DNA from: Polytrichum commune
Taxonomy: Eukaryota > Streptophyta > Polytrichopsida > Polytrichales > Polytrichaceae
NCBI GenBank assembly: GCA_950295325.1
Contig: OX485808.1
Coordinates: 41,499,180-41,563,179, forward strand
Length of the DNA: 64,000 bases
Direction of reading: 5' to 3'
Part shown: in pieces, positions 35,101 to 46,041 of the stretch
How positions within the stretch are numbered: position 1 is the first letter of the stretch
Layout: the number at the start of each line of letters is the position of its first letter
Made by a program: the position numbers and the translations under genes
The notes under the pieces: generated by a model
What the model was told of the DNA's origin: nothing
The model's input: the letters and a program-made list of their open reading frames with translations, nothing else
Database searches by the model: none

Positions 35101-38100
35101 ATTGTGTCCTTAAAAATGATGATTTTATGATTTAGTAATAAGAGGGTTGAGAAGGATAAACAACATGAAGTCCAAAAATTTATTTATCAGTAGTAGCACT
35201 AGACATGAAACTATCTTTTGCCTTGTCATCTATATATATTCGAGCACCTTTGCATTGCGAATTGATTTTGGAACTATAGCAAGATTCTTCATTTGGATCC
35301 GAATCTTCGAGATTCAACATTGCAATTGCAACATTCTCGGCATATGATGGGAGACGCGGGCTACGGCTTGGACTTCGTAGGAATTGTCTATGTGCCCAAA
35401 ACGGGAGACATGTCCTCTTTCCAATCATATTCCTGAAATCAAATCGATGAAACATGTAAATAATGTGAAGAAATAAAAATGAACCAATGAATTAAATGAA
35501 ACGAATGAATTGAATAAAAATTTATTATATTAAAACTTACTCACACTCAAATTCAAGCATCTCCTCATCCGAGAGGTTATCATCTTCTTTCGTGAGATCT
35601 TGTATATTCTCCTTAGATGACCCCTCTTTCAAAATGTTTTCCAAAAGCGGTTTCAATATGTGCTCAAACATGTCATTATCACCCTCAAATGCAAGAAGAT
35701 GTCTGCCACATGCGCGTGTTGCTAGGATAGAAGCTCCAGTGGAACATGTCAAATCAACAACGCGTCCATTCGATGGTGTAAACAATTCAATAAGATCTTG
35801 AAAAAAAACGCGGCGATTTTTTATATGGCCCCCTCCAAGGTCTTCCCGATTTTTGAAGAAGCATATTTTTTTCATCCACAAAATTGAAAAGCAAGTTTTT
35901 GCTTTTCAATCCAGTGCCAAAAAAAGTGGAGTTTGGTTGTCTCGTGGATTTTGTGGTAGTAAAATCCCTTACCAAGACATGAGCCATAAATGCCGGAGTC
36001 TACAAAAAAATGTAAATTATGTTAAAACTATATACAATGCAAATAACACCAAAATAATTAAATAGAAACAATTGTGATGTGTTATACTTATGGTGTAGGT
36101 TGGAGACTCCGGATCCTTGAACACCATGTACGAATTGAGGCAAATAAAAGTCCTAAGAACTTTCATATTGCCGTTGTGTAAGGTTGAATTCAAAACCTTT
36201 TTGGTTTGCATATCGATAGCAGAAAATACTATGAGGACGCCATCATCAGACAAGATGGACTTACACAAGGACATTGTTGCAACCATCCAGTTCTTGTCAT
36301 ATTTATTCCAAAGAGGAATTTCAGCAGGTCTATTGGAGAGGTTGAAGTCAAGACCGTCGGGAAATTGCAGAAAAACCAAGTCAACGGCAAATGGAGTCGG
36401 ACTTCCCATGACATCAAATTCGCGATTGTCTTTGAACTGAAATACCACAACATATCACAATATAAGACACAAAATAAAATCCAAATGAAAGTAAGAACAT
36501 TACAAAAAATACCAAAACAATAATACTTACGTTTTCAAGAAATGCCCGCCATTGGATCCACTCAGGAGGGCCTACTTCAACCCCTTCAGACTTGTTCTTG
36601 ACAGCAGTAGATCGAGCAAAAGAGAGCGTGAAAAGTTCTTCAGTATGAATAATTTTTTTCTTAAAACATTCGTTAGCGCACGATGAACAGCGTCATAGGT
36701 GCTCGAGTAATGAAATTCCAATACATCGCACCCAGACTTTGAACTTTCGCCTCCAAGTGGATTCTTATCCAAATCATTGGAAAGAACAAGCAATTCTTCA
36801 TGTTGTGAAATTTCCGATTGATCTTGTATTTTGGTTTCAGGAACATGTTTCCTCTTACGACGTTTTGTCTCTTTTGGTTCTGGCTCTCTAAGTTTAAGCT
36901 GCATAATTTGTGCTTGCAAAATTGCAGTATCACGAGGATCCACATTCTTAGCATCATTTATCTGACGGATTGTCTTCTCACTTGACGGACATGCATCTAT
37001 AGGACAATCAAGATACCAACCACAATCCTCATAGTGTGGGAGCGACCAATCCAAACAAATCTCAGTAGTGAACATGCATGAATCTCCTGCACCAGTGTCA
37101 CGCCAATTTGGGAAAAAATGAGGTTCCCCTATAACGCATTTATGTGGCATCAAAACATATCAAAAATACCTACACACAAAAATATTGTAAGTCAAATATT
37201 CCAAGACAATTTGACAAATGGAATCAAAAAAATAATAAGATCAGGTTGTACCTGTATAATACACGTTTCATAGCAAGATCAATATTAGGTTGCTCATCCC
37301 AACCGTTGTGTTTTTTAACTTTTCCGCTTTGGAATTCACGATAGAATATTGAATTGAAAGCCGCAAACTTCCAGATTTGGATATACTCGGAGAGAGTAGG
37401 CACATCTGCAGGCAATTGAAGAAGAAATGAAAGAATACTTTGAAGCTCTTCGATAGCTTTTTTTTCCAACTGTGCCCAATATGTACACTTTGATAACCAA
37501 TCATCAAGTGCAGAATCAGAGAGGGGCGATTTCGGGAAATGCAATGCATCTTTGTCAAATCTATTGCCAATCCAAAGCTTGAGCCATCCAACTTTGACTT
37601 CTGCATCCACATTACTGACAGCAACACGATGAAGTTTCTCTTGTAGCATTTCAGGCACCGAAAATGAACCCCAATGGTACTTAACTTCTTCAAGGAAAGC
37701 AGAGGTAAAGTTGATGTCGGCAATCGCTAGTTGTTTCGTAAAACTAGAAGATAACATTGCACGTTTTGTGTTGACAGCTGCGGACATTACTTTTGAAACT
37801 CCGTCTGATGTCCGTTTAAGAAGATAAGTTACATTGTACTGGTTGAGAGCAATATCGCTAGCCTCAACAAGTTCTTGCTAAAAAACCAAACAAAAGTCAA
37901 TATTTATAAGTACATATAAATGTAATGTAAAATGAAGATGAATAAACATAAGGCACATATTAGCAATGGTAGAAGAACTTACACTGTACATGTAATCCAA
38001 AAAAATTGGTCATGTCAAAGAATACCAAGTTTCGACGGACTTTTCCTCACATCGTTTATAATTCTTTGGATCCAGTTGCGTTCTAAAGGAAGTCAAAGGC

Positions 38101-39210
38101 ATGGTGCCAATACTTTGCATCCGATATAAAGTATGCACCAAATTGGTGGATACGTGAGAATTTTCGGTTGACCTGAAAAAAATATTAAATTCATTAGATT
38201 CATGATGATATAATTTGGAAAACAAAATATAAATTAGAAATAAATGTAAAAAAATAGGTAAGAACATTACTTGATGATGTCATGCATAGCAGTCAACAAA
38301 CTTGGAATGTCGTCAGGCTCGGGTGCCAAAATGATAGAATCCACAAAGACATGACGTTCATAATCTTCGGTATATACGCGGTCAATATAATTTTTCAAAG
38401 CAAAAAAATCTGTGATTTCTATCCCATATAAAAAACATTTTGTTCTTGTATGACGTCAATGACAAATCTGTATCCAATTGATATTCAAACATGGCATTGG
38501 CTTGAGCCCAATTTGGGCTCCAAGATGCGCGAACCTCATCATCCACGAATTGAAAGTTTCCCTTAGAATCGGTGGCCGATATATAAAACACATAGTCCCC
38601 ATCACGATAACCATTGAAAAAATCAGCCTCCAATTTAGTAATGTCACCCTTCAAAGCAGGACGCACAATCGGCATAGAAACCATGCGACATAAGACTACA
38701 CGCAAGCGAGCATTAGGTCCAGCACGGATTGAAGAAATTGTGGAAGTGGAATTGACCTTTCGTTTGTTCGTAAGCTTCCGCACTTTCTCTTGATAAGTTT
38801 TATTGTCACCATCATTATCTTCATCCGAGTCAAAATTATCGAGGGATTCATTTATTTTTTTCTTTTTCTTATTATGAAGATTTGACGATATATCCTGATA
38901 ATGATGAACTTGTTGAGATGGACGATCTTGAATTGAATGCATTCTGGAATCATCATCAGTAGAAATAGGAGTCGTTCTCTCCAAATCCATTGATTGGTCC
39001 TAAAACAAATGAAATAAGTTTCATAAATATTTCAAAACCAGTAGCAACACATTAGCAATAACATTACAAAAACAACAGCAATAGCAACAACAATAACAAC
39101 AGAATACCACGAACACAGGGAAGAATGACAAAAATTATTCTAGACACTGCCATTTGCACCTTTAAATATTATACGATTACGATGGCCGCTCAACCCAAAA
39201 CTACAAGGGC

Positions 39211-39903
39211 AGACCCTGTACGTTAACGCACAGGGTCTGTGTGTCCAACTACATGTCTACCAAAGTTGCACGCGAGGTTTGGGTCGAACGACCCAAACTG
39301 TCCACACGGTTTCGATCGAGCGACCCAAACCGCCTACAGCCAGTTTGGATCGAACGACCCAAACTTTCTGCGCGTGGTTTGGGTCGCTCGACCCAAACTG
39401 TGAGTGTGGTTTGGGTCGTTCGATCCAACTAGGCAGACAGTCTGGGTCGAGTGACCCAAACCATGCTCACAGTTTGGATCGTTCGACCCAAACTGTCCGC
39501 AATTTACGCCTGATTATGCGCAATTACCCAGTCATCACGAAAGTACAAATAAACCTTGTACTGCACCTGTAGATGAGAGAGCTTGCAGCGACGAGCTCAG
39601 GTCCGACAGATGAGAGAAAAAAGACTGAATGCTTTGGGGGTGTGGCAATTTATACTACTCGTCCCTACAGCCATATTTAGCGTTGCTCTTCGTGGCCCCG
39701 CATAGCCGCTAGAAAGTTGCCAGCGTAGACCCTGTGCGTTAACGCATAAGGTCTACTTGCCCAACTTTGCGAAGCCTCTAGCTAGGCAAGTAGACCCTGT
39801 GCGTTAACGCACAAGGTCTGTGGTGGCAACTTTAAGGCCACTGTGCGTTAGCGCATACACCCTGTGCGTTAGCGCATAGACCTTGTGCATTAACGCACAG
39901 GGC
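39211..39903. repeat. Scattered GTGCGTTAACGCAC palindromes
   Basis: Six copies of the palindrome found in the array at 40.3 kb, at about 39211-39239, 39726-39754, 39790-39820 and three back to back at 39840-39903. They carry an AGACC...GGTCT extension instead of AACCC...GGGTT, and the last group has a GCGTTAGCGC variant core. Confidence 0.88.
39276..39496. repeat. Array of seven TTTGGGTCG..CGACCCAAA hairpin units
   Basis: Units begin at about 39276, 39308, 39342, 39376, 39408, 39440 and 39471, each a 22-24 bp palindrome (TTTGGGTCG, two to four central bases, CGACCCAAA) followed by 8-10 bp of unrelated spacer. The pitch is 31-34 bp, close to three helical turns. Three more units lie at 44174-44261 in the transposase gene. 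Confidence 0.93.
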
Positions 39904-40319
39904 CGAGACATGAATTTGAAAAAAAATCTGGAATTCGTAGATTTGCCAAAACTTGTAAAATCTGGAAAAAATGCTAATGGGGTAAAAAAAAAACAAAAAT
40001 ATGCTATATTATCAAAATCTCCGTAGCTACAAATTCTTCTTATATTTTGTTTTGGTTTGAAATCATTTTTTTTTTTCATTCTTCTATCTATTTCCTTGTT
40101 TTGGGCCACCTCGTAGATTTTGGGTTTCGGGGCAAAAAAAAAATTATGCTATTTTGTGTCATTTTTTAGCTCCTATAATGTATTGCATGAATACTTGAGT
40201 AGACATATTTCTCATTTCTTGCATTCTAACCCCATTTTGAATAGTTTTTTTGCTCCTATGCTCTGAACATCGATTTAAATTCATACAATATATATTTGTT
40301 TTACTTTTAGGCTCTCCTA

Positions 40320-41030
40320 GTCGTTTTACCTCCCAACTTTGGCCTTCGTAAGTTGCGCTTACAAACCCTGTGCGTTAACGCACAGGGTTTCTCCTCCCAA
40401 TTTTGGTCTTCCTAAGTTGCGCTTACAAACCTTGTGCGTTAACGCACATGGTTTCTCCTCCCAACTTTTTGCCTCCTAAGTTGCTCTTACAAACCCTGTG
40501 CGTTAACGCACAAGATTTCTCCTCCCAACTTTTTGCCTCCTAAGTTGCTCTTACAAATCCTGTGCGTTAACGCACAGGGTTTCTCCTCCCAACTTTTTGC
40601 CTCATAAGTTGCTCTTACAAACACTGTGCGTTAACGCACAGGGTTTCTCCTCCCAACTTTTTGCCTCATAAGTTGCTCTTACAAACACTGTGCGTTAACG
40701 TACAGGGTTTCTCCTCCCAACTTTTGGCCTTCCTAAGTTGCTATTACAAACCCTGTGCGTTAACGCACAGGGTTTTAGCTCCCAACTTTTGGGCTCCCTA
40801 AGTTGTTCTTATAAACTCTGTGCGTTAACGTACAGGGTTTTACCTCCCAACTTCTCGCCTCCTAAGTTGCTCTTATAAACCCTGTGCGTTCTCCTCCTGA
40901 TTTCTAGCCTTCCTAAATTTCTGTTATATACCATGTGCATTAACGTATAGGATTTTTCTTCTCCAATTTATAACGTCTATTAATTGCTACTACATGACAT
41001 GTGAGTGAACGTACAAGGTTCTCCGTCCTA
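40320..41030. repeat. 64-bp tandem array with perfect palindromes
   Basis: The palindrome (arm AACCCTGTGCGTT, then its reverse complement, 26 bp) recurs with core starts at 40368, 40432, 40496, 40560, 40624, 40688, 40753, 40818 and 40882, a period of 64-65 bp. Two decayed units lie at about 40932 and 40998. The spacer reads CTCCTCCCAACTTTTTGCCT, CCTAAGTTGCTCTTAC. At 40882 the right palindrome arm is missing and the next unit comes 14 bp early. Confidence 0.95.
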
Positions 41031-41358
41031 ACTTACAACTTATGCACTATCAAATTATGTGAACGTTGAACTAACTTACCTTTTTGTTTGTCGTCTTCTT
41101 TGAACCCGTCTTCAATTTGGACTTTGATATACGATCGTCTACATCTTCTTTGGTCTTTGCAACTTCATCATCCTCCATCGCATCAAAATCCAGTGTCTTC
41201 ACAGTTTCTTCTACCGTATTCAACAAGTTTCTTTTCCCTTCCTTATTTGCATTCTTCTTTCCCACACTGAGTCTGAACCTCTTTTTCTCGGAAGTGAAAT
41301 ACAAAGCTTTCCTACGTCTTCTCTTCGGCCTCACGGGTGTTCTCTCTACATCGTCCAC

Positions 41359-42021
41359 GATCTTTGGTGTCTATGATATGTTTTCTATCAGGTACTATCA
41401 TTTATTCTTCCAATGTATCTATCTCACAAAATCCGGCGTATATTACGATCACATGTTGTAATTGGCGTTCAATGAACGAGATATTTCGACGCGTTTGTCA
41501 TTATGTGTTTATTTTTGTTATATCCGCCAAAATTTTCTGACACCTAATTTGTTCTATTCATAATTATCAATAATTTATTTTTACAACCAATTTTAATTCT
41601 TTCTACATCTACGTCAGTCCACACATATATATTTTAAATTTCTACCAATACTTTTAGTATTTGACGCCATTTTGTGTATATCCTGCTCGTAAATATTCTC
41701 TGACTATTATCGTATTATGTCCACTTCTATATTATTAGATTTTATGTATCACACGCTTTCATCTCCATCCATTAGTGTATCACACGTTTTCATTTCCATT
41801 CATTTCCTCACACAACTCTATACAAAAGTAACATTCACCCCATATTTTTGTGATGTGTTGTTCATATGTTCTTTTGATTTTCTATGGCTACCATTAGAGC
41901 TCATGGATCTTTTGTTCCCTTCATCTTGTCACTCCAAGCTGATGGTCATGTGAGTATTTTAGAGGATTTACTTAATTTGAGATTCAACCTCCAGATAGGA
42001 ACCATGTATTAAGAGCATGAG
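41359..42021. promoter_or_regulatory. Divergent intergenic region of the MULE
   Basis: The 663 bp between the first exons of the two divergent genes should hold both promoters. It is T-rich on the plus strand, with TATATATTTTAAA at 41625-41638 as a possible TATA element. Nothing else is clear. Confidence 0.35.
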
Positions 42022-45000
42022 ATGTACTCTGCAGATGGAGAGGTGTATGAAACGATTTTGGTTCCAAAAAATAGAACTGATGTTGGTTTTATTTGGATCT
42101 TAGGACCTAGTTCATTTAGGGTGATAGGACTTTCTGAGTCTCAGATGCAAGCTTCAACTATCATTTTGACAAACGAATCCGGTACATCCACAGTTCAAAT
42201 TCCCTCTATCGCACATGTTAAGATGAAACCCCTTGATGATAGTGTGTTTGTGCTATCAGATTCAGAAAATGACATTTATGCATCTGTTGATCTTTCAAAC
42301 ACATCGCCATTTCCATTTAGAAGTGTTCATTCTACTCCTTCCCAACTTCCTATACATGTAGCCAAATCCCCTTACGGGCTTATGTACAAGAAGGTGGTTC
42401 CCCAAATCTCACCTTCTCAACGTCCTCCACTATACACTTCATCTTCATCTACAGGGTTGACTATGGTTAATGCCTTGAAGCTGACAAAGTCAAGAAAAAA
42501 ATCAAAGTCCGATCTTACATCCATTGAATTTGACAGTATAGATGTTCGTGAAGTCAAGTACTTACCATCTTCTTTTAATGGTGATGTTTTGTTTCTCTTG
42601 CCTCCTGTGGCACTCAAAGCTCCAAGTACGTATGGTCGCTCAATGGACGGCATGGACAAGATGTGCGACAGTCACCCTTGGTACACCACCAAAATCACGA
42701 ATATCCAAAATGACTTTGGACTGTCCTTCCGGCGCTCTACTTGTGCTGGTCATCTCCAATGTCATAATGACTACTGTGATTACATGAACCGCAATGGGGG
42801 CCTCCGGAACAACACTGAATGGGCCGGTTCAACTCCTATCCCATTTGCTGGATGTTGTTCCTCCTACTAAGTCCACTGTCGAGTGTACGGTATGTCGTTC
42901 CACACCTGTGTGCATTGCTTTATGTAATGTTCGAATCATATACATCCACTCCACATCCGTTGGAATGTCCAGGGCTTGCATTCATCTTGGTGTACATGAT
43001 CACCCTGTGGCCAATGGCACATGCCGTGAATCATTGGACATGGCATACCAATGCGTTGCAAATGAAGTATTGAAAATACCCACAGCAAAAAATTCAGCTA
43101 TAGTTATGGCGGCGAGCAAACAATTCTTTGCCGATTACCTTCTCAAATCTCCCGCAAATATCGAAGGCCATTACTTGGTTGGTTCATCCCTAGAGGTCGT
43201 CATGGACAAATTCAGCACTCTTGCGTCTTCAAATTGTCGTAACTTTGTATCTGGATCAAAGTATTTTTTACGTAGTGGAATGGGAACTATGGATAGTATT
43301 ATGGCGCTCAAAGACCACTCTGCTTTCAAATTCGTCCATGGTAGTCGGTTCCCAGGGCAGTCAAAGGACAAAGTGTTTGTTTTCAAGATGTCTGTAGACC
43401 TTCCAGGTAGTGGTATGGAGCTTGTGAAGAGGATGCAAGTCGGTGGGGATATGGAGAATTCATGGATTATGTTTGACCCTTGTCAAACATTTGAAGGACT
43501 AGACGACCATGGCTTGCCATGTGTACGACAGTTGATACTGTAAAGTGTTGACTATTGCGTGTTGTGACATGCAAATCAAAAGATGGTGCAGTACAAATTT
43601 TCTTTTGGGAAATTTTAATGCTGTTATGGCAGAAAATGGTGTACCAAACGTAAACTTCAAAGGGTTTATGGCTGATAGTGCTCAAGCTAATTGGAATGCG
43701 GTGAAGGCGATTTATGGGGATGGTGATCCAACTCTACCCATGGTTGCACGTGAGCGTACATGTCTTTTTCATTAGTCCGCAAGCTTGGATAAGGTGACCC
43801 AAAAGTATATCAAACCATCATTGCAATTTCAACACAAACAAATATGCAAGGATTACAAAGACGCGAAAACAATGGACGACGCTGAGACCAAGTACCATGT
43901 GATTCGTTCTTGGTGGTTGTCATCTGGAGCTGCCTCCGAAGAAGGCATCCTTGGCCTTTCAGAGTGGTTGGGATTTTGGCACTTTCGTTACAGACAATGG
44001 GGTGGCCATATGCTACTTGTAAGTACATATCAAACTTCATTACTCAATGTAATATATCTTATGTTTTTCTTATCCTTGTCTTTTTGTGTTGTTTATAGGA
44101 TATGACAATAAAAGAGTGTGCGGGAATACCAACATGCAACCTTGCAGAGACTGTACACAACAAAAAAACAAACAGTTTGGGTCGTTCGACCCAAACCTTG
44201 TAGGCAATTTGGGTTGTTCGACCCAAATGTGGCAGCAATTTTGGGTCGAAAGACCCAAACCTAGATATATAATCTATCTTATGTTTGTCTTATCCTTGTA
44301 TTTGTGTGTTGTTCATAGGATATGACAATAGAAGAGCGTGCGGAAATGCCAACATGCAACCTTGCAGAGACTGTACACAACAAATGGCTCCAACAGTCCG
44401 GCAACAAGATGACTTGTTTATATGAAGCTACAGTGGACGACATGATCCGTGCCTTCATACAAATTATAAATTACCAGACATGGTTGAAAGGGGGGGGTCT
44501 GATGGTGAAGGTCATGATTCGGCCTCCTTGAAACTCAAAGCAACTGCCAGGTGTGGAGATCCAAAAATGTTGGCTGATGCCATGAAGTCTTACCCAGGGG
44601 CAAAAAACATCAACACTAGAGATTGTGCATTGGAAGGGTCAGAACTCTTTGGTTCCACCAAACGCAAACTCAACCTACCACCGGGTGCTGATTGTGACTC
44701 TCATCGACTCGACAAAGTGAACTATTCCATTCCTCGTCCCAACACTCGAGCAACTCGTCAACGCATAGAGGAATCGTTGAGTTCTACAACTCATGGTGTG
44801 GCTCATACTACATCCGTGTTAGAGACTGATTGTCTTGCTTCCAACTTGCACATTGCAAGATTACCACCCAACTCAGCCAAACGATGTTGGACACTGCAGG
44901 CCATTACAAGGACTATGTGCAATGCTAAAATCGGGACTGGGAAACATGGCACACCTGCCCCAACATACAAAGGGCTCAGGAAGGAATTTCGATCTCCCAA

Positions 45001-45689
45001 CAATGTGGAGTATGAATTTTGGTTTTACCCTGACGACATCAAGCGTTGTGTGAGTGGCAGTAAGAAGAAAATATGTGTTGGATTGGCCTATAGTACCCAA
45101 CACGTGGCCGGTGAAGATAGGTACCAATCTATCGAGAGAGGAGGTTTTGGCACTTGAAGATGTTGGATTTCAACTACAGCAGAGGGAGGCATTGTCCCCT
45201 CGTCGTAGGCTTTCAACAATTGCAACTCTCCCCATCCCTCACTCGCATTTTTCTATGCCACCAAACCCGGATGCCCACCCTACATTCAGGTTTGGGAAGA
45301 CAGTGCATCGTAATCCAACAACACCGCTAGCGGATCACAAAAACAAATGGGAGAGTGCCGGACTCATGGAGGGTTACTATGTGGTTGGGGTCACTACCAT
45401 TCCATATCCGGGCTTTGGAGTGATAATCAACATTGTCTCCAAGCAAGATATCACATACCATGTCACAATTGGCAACATCCCGCATTGCACATGCCCGGAT
45501 TTCACGAAAATGTCCTCTTATGCATTGGGAAAGAAAGGAAAATGGGTGTATTGTAAACATCTTTATTATGTGTTTAGATTTTTGTGCAAGGTGGATTACG
45601 AGAGTGACAAGTTCATTCATGCACCTACATATACCTATAACGAGGTCATGCGACTACTTGAACTTGCTGGTATTATAGAGTGTGAGTAG
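42022..45689 (+). pseudogene. SWIM-type MULE transposase (two exons, multiply broken)
   Basis: Exon 1 is about 42022-44018 (donor CTT|GTAAGT) and exon 2 is 44319-45689 (acceptor CATAG|GATATG), phase 0. After a Ser/Pro-rich N-terminus come a Cys/His block (CAGHLQCHNDYC) and CRSTPVC, a possible zinc ribbon. The DDE-type core holds GFMADSAQANWNAV and CLFH, the D..A and C-x-x-H hallmarks of MULE transposases. The C-terminus is a SWIM finger, CTCPDF then YCKH. The frame changes at about 42850, 43470-43500, in G8 at 44490-44497 and at about 45065. In-frame stops lie at 43500-43502, 43533-43535 and 43773-43775. The protein would bind the element ends and cut and paste the transposon. The start codon is uncertain. 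Confidence 0.85.
44099..44318 (+). repeat. 220-bp duplication carrying three hairpin units
   Basis: The intron end plus exon start (about 44049-44160) is repeated at 44275-44385, offset 220 bp. Between the copies lie three TTTGGGTCG-type palindromes (44174-44197, 44205-44229, 44236-44261). Using the second acceptor (44317-44318) turns the whole insert into a 300-nt intron and keeps the transposase frame; the first acceptor (44097-44098) would read into the palindromes. Confidence 0.85.
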
Positions 45690-45929
45690 TATTGCAAATG
45701 GTCTATTAAGTACCATATATTTGAATGTCAAAAAATGACATGTTTTGGTTTGGATTGTTATAATAAAAATTAGCAATGGACTGGAAGTATTTCCAATGAT
45801 CCACGGTAATACGATTCCTTTTTGCTTCATTTGAACTCTTTACATTTGAAAATCTTCAATTCATGTAGTACTATATTTAGTTCATGTACCCTAAACCCGT
45901 GCACCTTTACTATTTTTGAATTCATTATT

Positions 45930-46031
45930 CATATATTACCGCTCACTACTCATGTCGTATTGCTCACCGCTCATGTCTTACTGCTCACCGCTCACTGCTC
46001 ATTGCTCATCGCTTATAAGATAGCTTCCCTC
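45930..46031 (-). repeat. Right terminal inverted repeat of the MULE
   Basis: Contains at least five GCTCACCGCTCA-type subunits (45948-46016) before the outer TTATAAGATAGCTTCCCTC. It has more subunits than the left end, so the inner CCACGGTAAT block sits farther in (about 45801-45810). Confidence 0.85.
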
Positions 46032-46041
46032 TTATTATTCG
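46032..46041 (+). other. Right target-site duplication of the 11-kb MULE
   Basis: TTATTATTCG, identical to 34987-34996. Confidence 0.93.

Larger units (their letters stand above)
39000..41079 (-). other. 2,080-bp intron 1 of the methylase-like gene
   Basis: The donor AAAAAG|GTAAGT lies at 41079 and the acceptor GTTTTAG|GACCAA at 39000, minus strand. Joining the flanking frames keeps phase 0 (exon 1 ends on Lys, exon 2 continues Asp-Gln-Ser-Met). The intron holds two unrelated palindrome arrays and almost nothing else. Confidence 0.65.
35537..41358 (-). pseudogene. ParB-like / beta-class DNA-methyltransferase-like transposon gene, seven exons
   Basis: Proposed exons are 41358-41080, 38999-38271, 38172-37983, 37877-37252, about 37171-36531, 36436-36088 and 35999-35537, with GT-AG introns. 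Exon 1 is phase 0 into exon 2 and encodes a basic, NLS-like start (RPKRRRRK). Exon 2 has MPIVRP, GYRDGDYVFYI and FFIWDRNHR; with the 24.1-kb copy the last becomes a GNHR-type signature like that of ParB/Srx domains. Exon 6 carries VDLVFLQFPDG where N4/N6 methylases have DPPY, so the catalytic motif is missing. Exon 7 carries VVDLTCSTGASILATRACGR and LLAFEGD, like the SAM-binding motif I DPFxGSGT. The order catalytic motif before motif I is that of beta-class enzymes, which in bacteria are often fused to ParB domains. Breaks are frameshifts in A7 (38402-38408), T7 (36653-36659) and T7 (35866-35872), and a TGA at 38008-38010. Confidence 0.65.
34997..46031. mobile_element. Complete 11,035-bp MULE with methylase-like and transposase genes
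   Basis: Both ends are inverted copies. The left starts GGGGAGTGCTATCTTATGAG, the right (read inward from 46031) GAGGGAAGCTATCTTATAAG; 22 of the first 28 positions match. Both ends continue into GAGCGGTGAGC-type subrepeats and an inner CCGTGG block. The perfect 10-bp duplication TTATTATTCG flanks the element. Inside, a minus-strand gene (35537-41358) and a plus-strand transposase (42022-45689) diverge from a 0.7-kb gap, and the gene 3' ends lie about 540 and 340 bp from the termini. Both genes carry stops and frameshifts, so this copy is presumably not autonomous. Related remnants lie at 1140-2537, 21984-22093 and 24121-24740. Confidence 0.92.

Noticed and set aside
39276-39496. CRISPR-like array (repeats with 8-10 bp spacers)
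   Set aside because: Repeats are palindromic and variable, spacers are far too short, and the context is an intron in a plant transposon.
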